Both the position numbers and the translations under genes were made by a program. Below, piece after piece: positions 25,330-36,390 of a stretch of 64,000 nucleotides of DNA; the first letter of the stretch is position 1, and the number at the start of each line of letters is the position of its first letter. This DNA is from Phoronis australis (taxonomy: Eukaryota; Phoronida; Phoronidae), in NCBI GenBank assembly GCA_002633005.1, contig NMRA01000193.1, positions 128,641 to 192,640 of the forward strand, given 5' to 3'. The notes beneath the pieces are model-generated. The model was given only the letters and a program-made list of their open reading frames with translations. It searched no databases and was not told the origin of the DNA.

Positions 25330-25765
25330 AAATAAATACAATAAAAAACAATAATATTATCTTAGTAGAAAGGTTTATTTCATGTAACAAGCCTCCGGCC
25401 CACATTACAAATAATACATAGAGAGTACAAGATTTTTCGAATCTAAATTAATTCATATCAAAGAACTCATTTCGACGTTTGTCCGCATTAATTAAATATC
25501 TAGCAATTTTTCTCAGGACAGTTAAATCATGAGTCTGTAGAAAATTTCTGAATACTATCACGTCCACTTTATCGTATCTTGGTAAGAACAGGACTCGTAG
25601 ATCAGAATATAAATTACATTCGAGAAGAAAGTGTAATTCTGTTTCCACTTTCCCACTGTCACAGCAGGGACATATTCTCTCCTCTCTATCAAGTCCACTA
25701 AACCTTTCCTGAACAATCATTAAAGAATGCGCAGAGCATCTAAATCTTGCGTGCGTTCGGTAAAC
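25330..25765 (-). mobile_element. LINE 3' end: ORF2 C-terminal zinc-knuckle region and tail
   Basis: Read on the minus strand the frame gives RFRCSAHSLMIVQERF, then ERICPCCDSGKVETELHFLL followed by EC, a CxxC...HxxxxC knuckle of the kind found at the C-terminus of many non-LTR retrotransposon ORF2 proteins, then VLRKIARYLINADKRR and a stop at about 25448. Non-coding 3' sequence with AATAAA-like words follows to about 25330. The rest of the element is missing. Confidence 0.75.
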
Positions 25766-25883
25766 GCTAGGAACTACGCTAGGACCTAGCTAAAAGCTAG
25801 TCAAAGTCTCGTGCTCTCATTTAAAATGCACGGCAATATCTCACGAAGTCTTGCTTTTTAGCGAGGTCCTAGCGTTACTGAAC
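25755..25883. mobile_element. Small TIR/foldback element, about 130 bp
   Basis: GTTCGGTAAACGCTAGG at the left is mirrored by CCTAGCGTTACTGAAC at the right. Additional CTAGGACCTAGCTAAAAGCTAG words near the left end are self-complementary. It abuts the truncated LINE and may be its insertion point. Confidence 0.65.
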
Positions 25884-27344
25884 GGGAGGCGGAGTCGGAT
25901 CTTGGTGTATTGCGATACTCGCGGGCGACTGTGTGTCGAGTGCAACAGAACCCTTCTAAACTCCGACTGGAAGCCGGACGCTACCTGAATGAATTCATAA
26001 AGCATCCTAGCCAACCAATCATGGTACAATGAGGCTGACGAGCACCAAATGTCCCACTTAGATCCATGTAGGGAAACAGATTCCATAGAAGAAACATATC
26101 CCCACGTGTATAGCTCTTCCAGCGTCACCTTGTGGCAAGTCAGTTGGAAGAGTTGCTGACACAGTCGGCGAATTTCGGAGTACGTTCTATAGAACAACAG
26201 TAGGCCTGAAAACTAAAATTATTGTTCACAGTAAAAGTCAATGATTGTATATTATCGTATTGACCAGGGCGTGAACAACCTGACACATTCTGAGCCTCGC
26301 GAGTGATTTGTATCCTTCAAAACTGATTCACGGACGTGCCCTTTTAACCTGACTCGTCACAGTTTGCAGTCGAATATATAACCCGGCCATGGGAATATTT
26401 CTAAACTAGAACGAATGTCTCTATCAGCACCCATCACTGACAACCGTTGCCTCCACTTTGATTTCCATCGTGTCTCTTAGAAGCTTCACTCGGTCGCGGT
26501 TGAACTTGTTGTCGTAAAATGGCACCCAAAAGAAAATCTAGAGAAACAATGGAAAAGCAAAACATGATATTAGACCACATGCAAGTTGTGTTGCTGTGTT
26601 TGACAACAACCTGTTTGTTCGGAAGGCCCAGCCAAGTCGACGCGTGGCCGTAAGAGTTTAATCAGCCTCCACTGGTCGCTGGCGGATCCAGAATGTCGTA
26701 AGGGGCCCCAACCACAATTTTCGAATGAAAACATTCGCGTAAGCTCTAAAACGGCATGGTAAACCTCTCTTTTGGTCGTATGCGACGGGGCAGACCTCCT
26801 TCTCCCCTAAAGCTGGATACAGCGAAATAGTCTTCAAAACTTACCACTAATGAGACGATGCTGCGCGCGCCTGTCATGTTGGATTGTTTACAAAATGATA
26901 GTGAATAAAAAGTATAGTTTGTATATCATATTAGCGCGTATGCATTTGAAAATAATGCGTTTTTCAAAATACTAAGGTCATTTCACCGATGTTTAGGTTT
27001 AGGGCCTATTAAATCGAAGCACGTTGGTTTTTTTAATTACCAAAAAACATCACAACGCTTAACCGATCTTGAATTGTTGTGGAATGAAACAGTAGCAACA
27101 GACAATGCACATGCGTACACAGTGCACCGTTTTCAAATTCGCAATTTTAGGGTTGACAAATCACGGAAGCGTTTTCTTGAGTCACGACGATGGTTTCGAT
27201 GATACACTCTTTCACAATGCTACGAAAGGTAGTATAGGTGGCGCTGTGTCTAAGATAGTTTCGGTGATTGTTATGAGAAGGCAACGGAAATAGAATCCTA
27301 TTGCGGTGAGGAATTTCGTTTTACCGGTTTTACTACAGTAAAAG

Positions 27345-27695
27345 CAGTGGCGGATCTAGGATATCATAAGGGAGGGGGGCAACATGTTGCCTCGGGGAAT
27401 TGAGCAAAGCGCGATTGTATGTGCAGCACAGGCGGAAGGTTGCGGCTGCCGGGATGTTTGGAAAATATACCGGTGGACTAAAAAAAAAATAAATAAAAAT
27501 AAAAAAGCAGGAGCACAACTCCGTTCCGCCGCGATCTGGGGTCTGAGACCCCCCCCCCTTTTCCGCTACCGGTCCTAGTTACTGAACTCAACATTTCCTC
27601 ACGCTTCACGCTGTTGCTGTTTCATTTTGCTTGCAGAAGCCAAGGGTGGGGGGCGGGCCCCCTGCCCGCCCCCGCCCCCCCTAAATCCGCCTATG
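27345..27695 (+). mobile_element. CAGTGGCGGAT-family TIR element with 5-bp TSD AAAAG
   Basis: The left end is CAGTGGCGGATCTAGG and the right end CCTAAATCCGCCTATG. AAAAG lies immediately outside on both sides (27340-27344 and 27696-27700). The inner AACATGTTGCC, GAATTGAGCAAAGCGCGATT and GTATGTGCA are found in reverse orientation in the copy at 36123-36390. Length 351 bp. Confidence 0.78.
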
Positions 27696-27854
27696 AAAAG
27701 TCCTGTAGTCGGTACACCATCCCTTAAAATTTAAGAGCTGAGCATTGGCTAGGACTGAGAAATGTAGCTTTAATTTTGCTCAACTGACTGTTTCTTTCAC
27801 AGTACTGGCGCACACGTCTTAAATAGTAGGCACAGTGTGAGGCGTCTCATGTAC

Positions 27855-28271
27855 TCATAGACATGTCAGACATTCGCACCCCTGGACTGCCAAATAAAAT
27901 CTGGAAAATTTCAGGGAGGCATGACCCCCTTGCCCCCCGCCCCCCTTAAATCCGCCACTATAACTCAAATCACGCCCACAAAGACATTGTTTCACCCGCT
28001 GTGTGTTTCGATTCGTATGTAATCGCAGCTTTACACACTGCAGGCGAATGCCTGGCCACAAGGCGCGAATTAGATACTGTAAAAATTGGGAAGACGCATC
28101 GGCAATTTTTGCAAAACTACTCACCAGGTTGAAAAGAACGGCGAATGGCACCGAAAGAGGGACCAGGCCAGAACTGAATGACATCAAATCTCCCGTGTTG
28201 AGGTTGATTTCAATGACGTCGACCCACTCAGCCCAGGTGTACACGAATATTCGAATGAAGTCCTTGCTTAT
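27855..28271 (-). other. Open reading frame with a splice-acceptor-like start, unassigned
   Basis: On the minus strand ATTTTATTATTTAG is followed by a frame open for about 138 codons. It begins ISKDFIRIFVYTWAEWVDVI and has hydrophobic parts such as LVPLSVPFAVLFNL. Its last third runs into a decayed CAGTGGCGGAT-family right end (GGGGGGCGG; 27890-27957). A good donor (CTG|GTGAGT at 28125/28124) and a downstream acceptor would also allow splicing in frame. The exon at 29221-29322 joins it in phase. The opposite strand is also open here, so coding status is uncertain and I recognise no family. Confidence 0.3.
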
Positions 28272-28449
28272 CTAAATAATAAAATCAAGATAATACAAAC
28301 TTTTCGACATTTTAACGCCAACGTGGTAAAAATTGCAGTACAACGGTCTTTTAACGAACCATTTAAAAGGAAAACCGTTTATAAGCATACAGTGCTGGTG
28401 TCAAATAAATTTCAAAGTGGTTTTATAATAGAAGATAAGATTTTGCACT

Positions 28450-28700
28450 GCTTGGCGCCATCAGTGGCGGATCTAGGCTGTGAGGTGTCGTAGTGGATAA
28501 ACCGTGGCCACCATCAGTGGATAACCGAATTACTGTACACGATTAAGGTCAACAGACACTTTAACCGCTGGCCTCATGACAGTGCCTGATAACACGATAT
28601 GATCCGTCCATTTATAATGTGTTAAGGTTATGTAAGGACCCTAGAAATTATGTCAAAACGTGGCTAACTTAGGAACACCATATCTCAGAAATGGCTGATC
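28450..28700. mobile_element. Two transposon left ends: CAGTGGCGGAT family and TTAA/GGTTATG family
   Basis: CAGTGGCGGATCTAGG near 28463 is a left end without a visible partner. At 28622, TTAA is followed by GGTTATGTAAGGACCCTAG, and further in by ATCTCAGAAATGGCTGATCG. The same words occur in the complete TTAA-flanked element at 63020-63481. Confidence 0.55.
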
Positions 28701-29220
28701 GAACGGCGGCTCTCAAATGAAACCATCAAATGCACTGTGCTCAACAAGGCTGTTAAAATGAGATATGAAAAATAAGACTTTTATGCGCTTAAGAAACAAA
28801 AATCAAAAAGTTGCACTAATGGAATAAAAAGCCCACATCTTCAGCATTTATATCGAACGAAAGTTTATCGATGGCGCTGCTATCTTTCCTTTTGCTAAAA
28901 ATTTCTATCATTATCACGTAACCCAATGCATGGCAGATTGCCACAAAGTCAGAAATTCAAATCCAACAGGAAACATAAACTTTAACAGAGTTATATGTTA
29001 TAGTTTTGTAGATGTCGTTGGTTGAATGCACTGAGTCTCGGCGGTCCTGCCGCAGATGTCCAGAAGGGACCTTGGCAAGGAGGTCACCATACATGCCTCC
29101 TTTGCATGGACGGGGCCCACGGCCTGGACCCCTTCCGACCCCTGCTTGTATTATTTATGCCTGCCAGTTTTACTCCATTGTATATTATTGATCATTATAG
29201 ATCGGTTGTAACTAGTCTAC

Positions 29221-29322
29221 CTTATGTATATCGTAGTACGCGTCGGTGGGGTCGGACTTCGTTAATATTTTCAGGGCTTCGCAGATACACTTTGTTATTT
29301 CGTTCTTGTCTACTCCCTCCAT
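29221..29322 (-). other. Short exon-like ORF with ATG, unassigned
   Basis: On the minus strand TTTCTGATCAG is followed within eight bases by ATG. The 34-codon frame starts MEGVDKNEITKCICEAL and ends DAYYDIHK, just before a donor-like GTAGAC. It ends on a codon boundary, the same phase as the start of the open frame at 28271, so the two could form one 172-codon product. No family recognised. Confidence 0.25.
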
Positions 29323-29512
29323 TTTCCACCTGATCAGAAACAAAATGGCCACCAACGGTTATTCGTGAATCATGCCAACTGAATAGAACACCATAGGTGT
29401 AGACCAAAAGCTTTCAAAGACTTATGAAGTATTTATTCAGTGAGTGTAACACTTACGCTAAAACATTTGTTCAAATCCACGAAAATCAATAAAAATGATT
29501 TTAAATATTTGA

Positions 29513-29851
29513 GCCCGGGGTGGTATCTTTTTACACGAAATCAAACTCGAAAATATTTTTGTTATTCTCCATTCTCCTTGAATACGAACTCAAAATAATT
29601 GTCCATAATTTTGTTCTTGAATATATCAAAGCCTACATGATGTTTAATCCTATTTTGCACTTGATGACCTCTGAGCATTTAACCGAAAGCTCGACTTTCT
29701 ACTCGAGTTCGTTGTAACTCGAAATCTTGAGTTCATCAAGTGCGAGCTTGGGTTGGACACTCCTACGCGTAAACCAAAATATACTCACGCAAGTAGAACG
29801 GAAAATGACAACAATATTTTCGATTTCGAGTGAAAAGAACCGGCCCTGGGC
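29513..29851. mobile_element. GGGTCTAAT/CGAACTCGAA TIR family, copy A (degenerate)
   Basis: The left end GCCCGGGGTGGTATC with CAAACTCGAAAATATTTTTG and the right end CGATTTCGAGTG ... CCGGCCCTGGGC are inverted copies with gaps. The inner GTTCATCAAGTGCGAGCTTG and GCGTAAACCAAAATATACTC match the copy at 44616-44990. Length about 340 bp. Confidence 0.65.
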
Positions 29852-30298
29852 CAAGCTTGAAGTTTTTGCTACGACACATTTTTCATCACCGTCATTAAAC
29901 TCGGTTTGTAATACGGGCTTCATAGTACTTACACAATGCACAACTTTACAGATTTATGTAAGTCTCATGCGGGCTAGGATACGTGTTCCGCTGCTAACAC
30001 TTTGGACCAAATGTTGTTATATATCTGCATCGCGCACATAATCGACCTGTCTGTTCTTGACAAAACTATTACCAGCAAAATAAATTCTGAATGATAACAC
30101 GGTTTGTGAAAACATGGTTATGCAGGGTATATGAGATATCGCTGCTGTTATAGGCAGGATGCAAAAAATGGGACAAAAACGAATCGATAAATGAATAGGT
30201 AAAAATAAAGGGAATTCTTTTCTGGCTGACGCAAAATTAGATAACTTATCAAGGTTCGTGGTCAAAGGTTCGTTTACATTAATTCTGGCATACCTCAC

Positions 30299-30558
30299 CC
30301 AGTTAGCGCATTTGAAGTGTTAAGACAAACAATATCAGTATACCACCTTTCTTTGTATGAATGAAGTTGCTTGATCCCAGGTAACCACATGGACGGTCTT
30401 AGTAAGGCCTGGACTGGTGCTTGAATAATAGCAGACACGCCAGGCATAGGTACTGATTTCTGGCCATTAGGCCTACTTCTCGTGCTGCATGGAACGGACC
30501 CGTCATTAATTTCTATGCTTTCGGCCACTGTGCTGGGATTGTCTGGCGAAGACTCCAT
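30299..30558 (-). other. Exon-like ORF with ATG after an acceptor, unassigned
   Basis: On the minus strand ATTTTTTCAG precedes ATG by four bases. The 86-codon frame begins MESSPDNPSTVAESIEIND and contains QAPVQALLRPSMWLPGIKQ before reaching donor-like GG|GTGAGG (a second possible donor is AAAG|GTGGTA at 30347/30346). It has the look of an N-terminal exon of a membrane protein, with a polar leader and then a hydrophobic/basic segment. No family recognised and its phase does not join the exons at 29221 or 27855 directly. Confidence 0.3.
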
Positions 30559-30787
30559 TCCACTGAAAAAATATTGGGGTCAAACGTTTTTTAAATCTGC
30601 ATTTCGTGTGTGACTACTCGGATTCCGATATGTTTAGCAGCCGCTATAACCAAAATTGAATATCTTTTACTCTCTAGTAAAATCGGTCTTAGTGGTAATG
30701 TTCCTTACTGTGATATGATATTCTATAAGTAAGTATAAATAAGTAAAAGTTTATTTAACGTCGATGTGTGACGACGAAATCATTTGA

Positions 30788-30870
30788 ACTCAGGACACAC
30801 GCACACCAAACTCACACACACCCACTCGCGTGCACGCACACACACGCGCGCGCACACCTGCACGGATACG
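30788..30870. repeat. CA-rich microsatellite
   Basis: Interrupted (CA)n and (CACG)n runs, for example ACACACACGCGCGCGCACAC. The frame across it is low-complexity and not a gene. Confidence 0.9.
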
Positions 30871-31317
30871 CGCACCCATGTGTTGCATATTCCGGCGACT
30901 TGTAAGAATTCAATTAATTCAGTTAGCACTTACCTTGCCAGTTGTTTTTTTACTGAATCGGCCACGTCAGTGAGTGTTTGGTTAGTGTGCTCCAGTTTTA
31001 TCTCAGTCGAAGCCAGCTTGTCGACTATATGATAGGCTAAAACTCATGTGACAAGATACTTGGTCATTTCTAACGAGATACGTCTCCGCACAGCACGAAT
31101 CGAGTCCACACATAATATGTGTGTATGCGGTTATCCGATGTCTCAAAATGCTGCAAACACTGCTAACTGGACCACTGTGTCGGTTCTAGTCTCGCGAACT
31201 TTACATTTCCCTGTTGTGTGGGTGCACAGAACACCGGTAAAGTTTGTTGCTTATGTAACGTCACGTGATATGTAACTCGATATCAAGTACTTTGATCAGT
31301 AACCTAACAAAAAGAAC

Positions 31318-31320
<3 letters not shown>

Positions 31321-31363
<43 letters not shown>

Positions 31364-31399
31364 TGTGTGTGTGTGTGCGTGTGTGTGTGTGTGTGTGTC
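31321..31399. repeat. GT microsatellite
   Basis: About 78 bp of (GT)n interrupted by single GA and GC units, alternating purine-pyrimidine throughout. Confidence 0.97.
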
Positions 31400-31564
31400 G
31401 TATCATGCGCTTCAAGAAGTTGAACGTATCGTTGTTGTCATTCAACAGTCAAATTAGTCGAGTGAAAGGTATATCAATATACGTTTTGTGCAGTTAAAGG
31501 TAAGATGATATTAGTACTATTAGAGCAATAATGAATGCACAGGCCGCAATAGGGATAATAATAG

Positions 31565-31865
31565 TAATTCTGATGATGATGATGATAACACAATGATAAT
31601 TATTTGTGACTATTACGATAACCGTTGTAATGACAGTGAGGATGGCGATGATAACAATCATGACAATGACGACGGCAATGATGATAGCGATGTTGATGAA
31701 TATGATGGTGTCGATGATGATGAGGAGGTCGATAACGATCCTGAAGATGAGCCGACGATAGGTCTAGTATTACTAATAATGTTAGTAATAATATAATAAT
31801 AGTGAAATGATAACAACAGCAACAATAGCTATAATAACAATAATAATGGTGGTGGTGGTGGTGAT
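31565..31865. repeat. Degenerate GAT/AAT/GGT trinucleotide region
   Basis: Degenerate (GAT)n, (AATAAT)n and a short (GGT)n run at 31848-31864. Frames across it are Asp/Asn-rich and are products of the repeat. Confidence 0.85.
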
Positions 31866-32379
31866 GCTAATGAAAATCAAACCTTATTTGTACCTAAAAC
31901 AACTCGGTGGCTAATACAATACAAAACACGAGAATACATTATAAAATGAGTTTTTAAAAACTGTCATTGCTTAGTCAACGAAATGAGTGTCTTTCTATGA
32001 ACGGGTGGTGCGGTCACTGAAGGTGATATGTTGGACCACAAACTGGGGCAAAGGCAGTTTATTAAATTGTCATTCGTACCAATTGCTGAAGCGGATTTTA
32101 ATTGAGGTTACTGCCTCAGAGAATTTGCGTGTTCAGGATATGTAGAAACTTATTGACAGGTCTTCGTATGTCAAATATCTACCAAAACTGTATATTTGAA
32201 CTCAGTGCAAGTATTTATTTTCTGAAAGTAGAAAGTCTGTAGAATTTGATTTGTGAGTTTTTAACAATATACTATTAACAGGATCACGTGACCATGTTTT
32301 GTTAGTGCAATTTAGCAAAGAGAAACTTAAGGTGCATTGACAACAAAATAACTTGGTCAAATTTTGTTTGATGTAAATC

Positions 32380-33250
32380 TTCAAGATGCCATCTCAAAAA
32401 CGCTGTTACACTTTTCCAAAATATCGTTTCGTTTTCGTTTATGGAACTTAAGATTTTTCATAGAAATCATAAAACTCCTGTTTTTGATAGCCCTCATGCA
32501 AAGGTAGGCCACTTTGAAAACAAATCTTAGCATCTCTAAATTCCATAATTGTTTTGTATCATTTATGCTATTTATTTTCTTATTCAATACCTCTGAATCA
32601 CGCTGTTGTTTCTTAACTCGAATCAACTTTCGGTACTCTCTCTTGCTTGATTTGCAAAATTCTAGGTAACTGACAGACCTGAACTTGGGAAATTTAAGAG
32701 CCTTTTCATGTCCCTAACTCATTATCCCACCAAGGGGGTTGTGACTTAAAATTGCCCTTTCCATATTTATTGGACTGCAAGATCATATTTGATGCTGCAC
32801 ATCTGTGCAAATGGGACAGATCATGCACTGCTTCATCCACCAAATTATTTTCAATCAAACGATAAAATTCATTCGGAAAATCATTGAAACACACGGTAAA
32901 TTTCGTCTCATATGAGGATACCATGTCCGCGGACCACACAATTTTCTCACACGGTCTGACACAGACCCACGGTCTGACCCTGTTCAACTGACAGCAGTAC
33001 AATTTACGCCTGGTGTTAGAGAACAAAGTATGGGGAGATGATCAGACACGTCGAATAAATCTACCTTAAACTTAAATACATGTTCATACAAATCACGTGA
33101 TACCAACAAATAATCCACACCGCTTCTCCCTCCTGATGCATAACAGGTAAACTGAAAAAAAGAACCTATTCTTTCTAACTTTGACGAAACATCGAGACAT
33201 TGTATGACAAAAATTAAATGTCACCACACACTCGTATTTTACAAATCGTT
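32380..33250 (-). mobile_element. LINE fragment: end of APE-type endonuclease and linker
   Basis: On the minus strand around 33160-33000 the frame reads SGVDYLLVSRDLYEHVFKF, then FDVSDHLPILCSL; the SDH(L)P motif is the C-terminal catalytic motif of apurinic-like endonucleases of non-LTR retrotransposons. Further on come QPPWWDNEL and, after a frameshift, a K/R-rich helix (IRVKKQQRDSEVLNKKINS) as found between endonuclease and RT. Stops and frameshifts make it a fossil. It could be the same family as the 3' end at 25330-25765. Confidence 0.72.
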
Positions 33251-34904
33251 TTACCTCTCATTTGAAAATTCATTTCCCTGAATAGAACACCTGATTAGAA
33301 GAATGTGATTTAGGTGGCCGTACGAAGGTCACGTGATCTGGGTTTTTTAAGTCAGAAATGTACACGCCCGCCTGCATTTAAAATAAGCCAAGCGCTCTAA
33401 GTCAGAGTATTTACACGACTGCTGGATGTCGGGAACAACCAATGTAAAAAGGTTACTTGCAGGACTTTTTTGTAAACTGAGATCGTCGAATTGGTGTAAT
33501 TACGAATGATTGAAAGACAAGACGACTTCGCGTATCTTATTACATGAGGAAACGCTCCAATACAGGCATTTGGATCTAACACTGGTAGCTGATGCTCTGA
33601 TGTATGTGTGAAGGGCGAATTTATTTAAGTGCAAAGACGTTTTTAAGTTTGCCTGACATCCAAGTTTCAAGTGCCGCCCAAACCAGTTGTTCCAAAGACC
33701 GAGGAAAGACGGATAGTTACGGCCGACTATATAGTGTGCTGTAGGACACCAGAGGAACAATGTCGAATCAGGAGACGCGTCCGAGCCACATTGTCATGGG
33801 AGAATCTTACTATGACCCTGGATATATAAGATCGATCTCTGGCATTTTAAAAATAATAGAAATCGTAAGTGGGTATTTATTTTTAATTTCGCAATTCCGT
33901 TAACGAAAACTTTTTATTCAACTCAACCCCGCCATTGATGTGCTCTAATATATCAAACGCCCTCTAATACTTCTGACGCAGTCTAGCCACGTTTGGGGCG
34001 TATTTAGTAAATATGTGTTCCATAATTCACTATATATTGCCTTATGACCAACTCCGACATGCTTGTCTGGCGCTATATAGCGGAAGACTATAAAATCAAG
34101 CTTAATGACTTACATGAGTAATTTAGTATCAGCCCAAGTCACTAAAATGATACAACATTTAACCGAACTGTTTTTTAGAACAAATTGTGGACTGATTTCC
34201 TTTCCATTCGCAGCCTTCCATAAAGTGTTGGTTCAGAATAACCCAATCCCGTGCTCTGAGATGTATGTTTGAAATGTAAGCCAGAGACGAAACGTTCCGT
34301 TCTCCACAGTTGAACACACGGCTAATATTGCCCTAAATTAAGCTCGGTTACCTTAAATGGTAGCGCAGCTAGTCGTTAATTCACCGTCATTCGTGGGTAC
34401 TACCTCCGCAAATTACCATTTGCCTGTCTATCTCGGACCGCAATCGAGGTTATCGGTTATCGTCAGCAGGCTACTTGGACTGGCGTGGTAACGTTCATAG
34501 CACTCAGCGTCGAGACAAAACAAACTGTTTTGTCGCCAAAAGGCGCTTATAATAACTGTTTCAAGTGTTTCTTCACACTTTTTTGCAAAAATCAGACGAA
34601 TGCAAGTATGTTTTTCGGGGTTCTAACGCCACCCAAATACATATATAGACAAGGACGTACTGTGCAAGTTATTGAAGTTCTGTCCTGCAAACTAACGTGC
34701 TGCAAACGCGTTGTTCAATATTGATATTTTTACATAGGTAATCCAGACTTGTAATAACGAACAGGGGAACAAAGGAGACACCCTGCCCAAATCTTATTGA
34801 AAACTTAACAAGTACTAAGGTAATGCAAAGGTTCGGGACTGAGTCTGCACCGCGAAATTGATTCCAAAAATAGTGCGTGGTTTGTGGGCGGAAAACAGAA
34901 GCTC

Positions 34905-35319
34905 GTGGGCTCTGGGGTCTAATCTTCGAACTCGAACTTTTGACATTTTCAGTTCTGTTCGATTCTTATGGAACTCATAATAAATGCACATGATTTGTCA
35001 TTCAATGAGAATTAGGGTTTACGCAGACTGATGAATTCCTTAGTTCCCACTTGATGACCCCATCCGAGAACTCAGGTTCAACCTCGACACTTCGAGTTCA
35101 GACTCGAATTTGCAACCACTCTCGGACACATATCGATGGTTTGAAACCAAAGCTCTTATTCCTTACAAATTTTTTCAATCACCGCCAACTACTGATTATG
35201 TCGTCATTTTACGGTACACGAGCACAAAATAGTTGACACTTATCTTATGTTCGTAGTAAAGTAGATTAAAAAATAATTTGGAGTTCGAGTTCTCAGACAA
35301 CTGAATATTCCGGGCCCAC
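34905..35319. mobile_element. GGGTCTAAT/CGAACTCGAA TIR family, copy B
   Basis: The left end GTGGGCTCTGGGGTCTAATC is followed by TTCGAACTCGAAC. The right end reads GAGTTCGAGTTCTCAG ... CCGGGCCCAC. The interior repeats the words TGACCCCATCCGAGAACTC and TTCGAGTTCAGACTCGAATT. Length about 415 bp, no coding content. Confidence 0.72.
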
Positions 35320-35630
35320 GCCCTTCAACGAAAACGCGACAAGCCTCTGTCGCTGTACTTTCATGGGTACTCGCGAACCCTGAAGTCAGTGACCCGTCAG
35401 AGAACTTAGTAACGTAGGTAGACATTATATTTACTGCATGCCGGCCAATACCCCAGGGTAAACCTAGTCGACTACGTACCCTAACTTCATCCTTTCAGAA
35501 AGACGACAAGACAAGCCGGATAGGGATTAAAAAATTCCACTGACAGGTAGCACATAGAGAGGGAGAACCCGAAACGACCTCGGTTATTTTTTATAGCCTT
35601 GTTGAGCTTCCCCGTTACAGGGGTACCGTA

Positions 35631-35975
35631 AAAATCATACGCACGAGCATCGCGTCTTACGCACAAACCACCCGCGAACCTATGAATCATGTAAACGAAT
35701 CCATGAATCATGTATACAAACCCAAAAATCACGCATAGTACGCGCAAAAATCATGAGCACGAACAGCAATCACACATACGAAAACAAGTCATATCTCATG
35801 ACCATCCGAATCCGGCTTACGCACGAACCACCTGCGTGTGATTCGATGCTCGTGTGTATGATTTTGTGATCTTAATGTATGATGTTTGTGGTTCGTGGGC
35901 ATGATTTTTGTTCGTATGAATGATTCATAGGTTCGTAGGTGATTCGTGCGCAAGATGCTATGCTCGTGCGTTGAT
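35631..35975. mobile_element. Foldback element rich in AATCAT words
   Basis: The left arm (ATACGCACGAGCATCGCGTC, then AACCTATGAATCAT) is mirrored by the right arm (ATGATTCATAGGTTCGTAGG, then GCTATGCTCGTGCG). Between the arms the sequence is a patchwork of CACGAAC / AATCATG on the left and their complements on the right, so nearly the whole 345 bp can fold back. Confidence 0.82.
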
Positions 35976-36122
35976 TGAGAGCTCTGAACGGTATGTGTGG
36001 ATTTCAAACATTCAGCCAATCATATTCCAGTCACATAACTTTGACTGAGGTTTGCACATGCGCAGACAGTGTTCACCTGCAAGGGGGAAATTTGAAGCTG
36101 CCGAAATCAGTGACTGGAGATG

Positions 36123-36390
36123 CATAGCCGGATTTAAGGGGCCCAGGGGGCCCCCTCCCCCCCCCCCCTGGCTGCCGCAAGCAAATTGGAAAAGCAACAG
36201 CGTGAAGAAATATCAGTAACTAGGACCGGTAGGGGATGAGAAGGGGCTCAGATTCCAGAGCGGAAGGTCCTCATCCCTACCCCCGCAACTTTCCAACTTT
36301 CGGGCCCCCGTGCACATACAATCGCGCTTTGCCCAATTCCCGGAGGCAACATGTTGAGCCCCCCGTTATGGTTTCCTAGATCAGCCACTG
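36123..36390 (-). mobile_element. CAGTGGCGGAT-family TIR element with 5-bp TSD AGATG
   Basis: The ends are CATAGCCGGATTTAAGG and CCTAGATCAGCCACTG. AGATG occurs at 36118-36122 and 36391-36395. The inner CACATACAATCGCGCTTTGC and GGAGGCAACATGTTG are the reverse complement of the copy at 27345-27695. Length 268 bp. Confidence 0.82.

Noticed and set aside
25841..26197. 118-codon minus-strand ORF, considered as an exon (TYSEIRRLCQQLFQL)
   Set aside because: It follows an acceptor-like TTTTCAG but its phase does not join the nearby open segments, and its 3' part runs into a foldback element; no family match.
30784..31032. Plus-strand ORF with His/Thr/Arg-rich start
   Set aside because: Translation of a CA microsatellite.
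31593..31796. Acidic Asp/Asn-rich ORF
   Set aside because: Translation of a degenerate GAT repeat.
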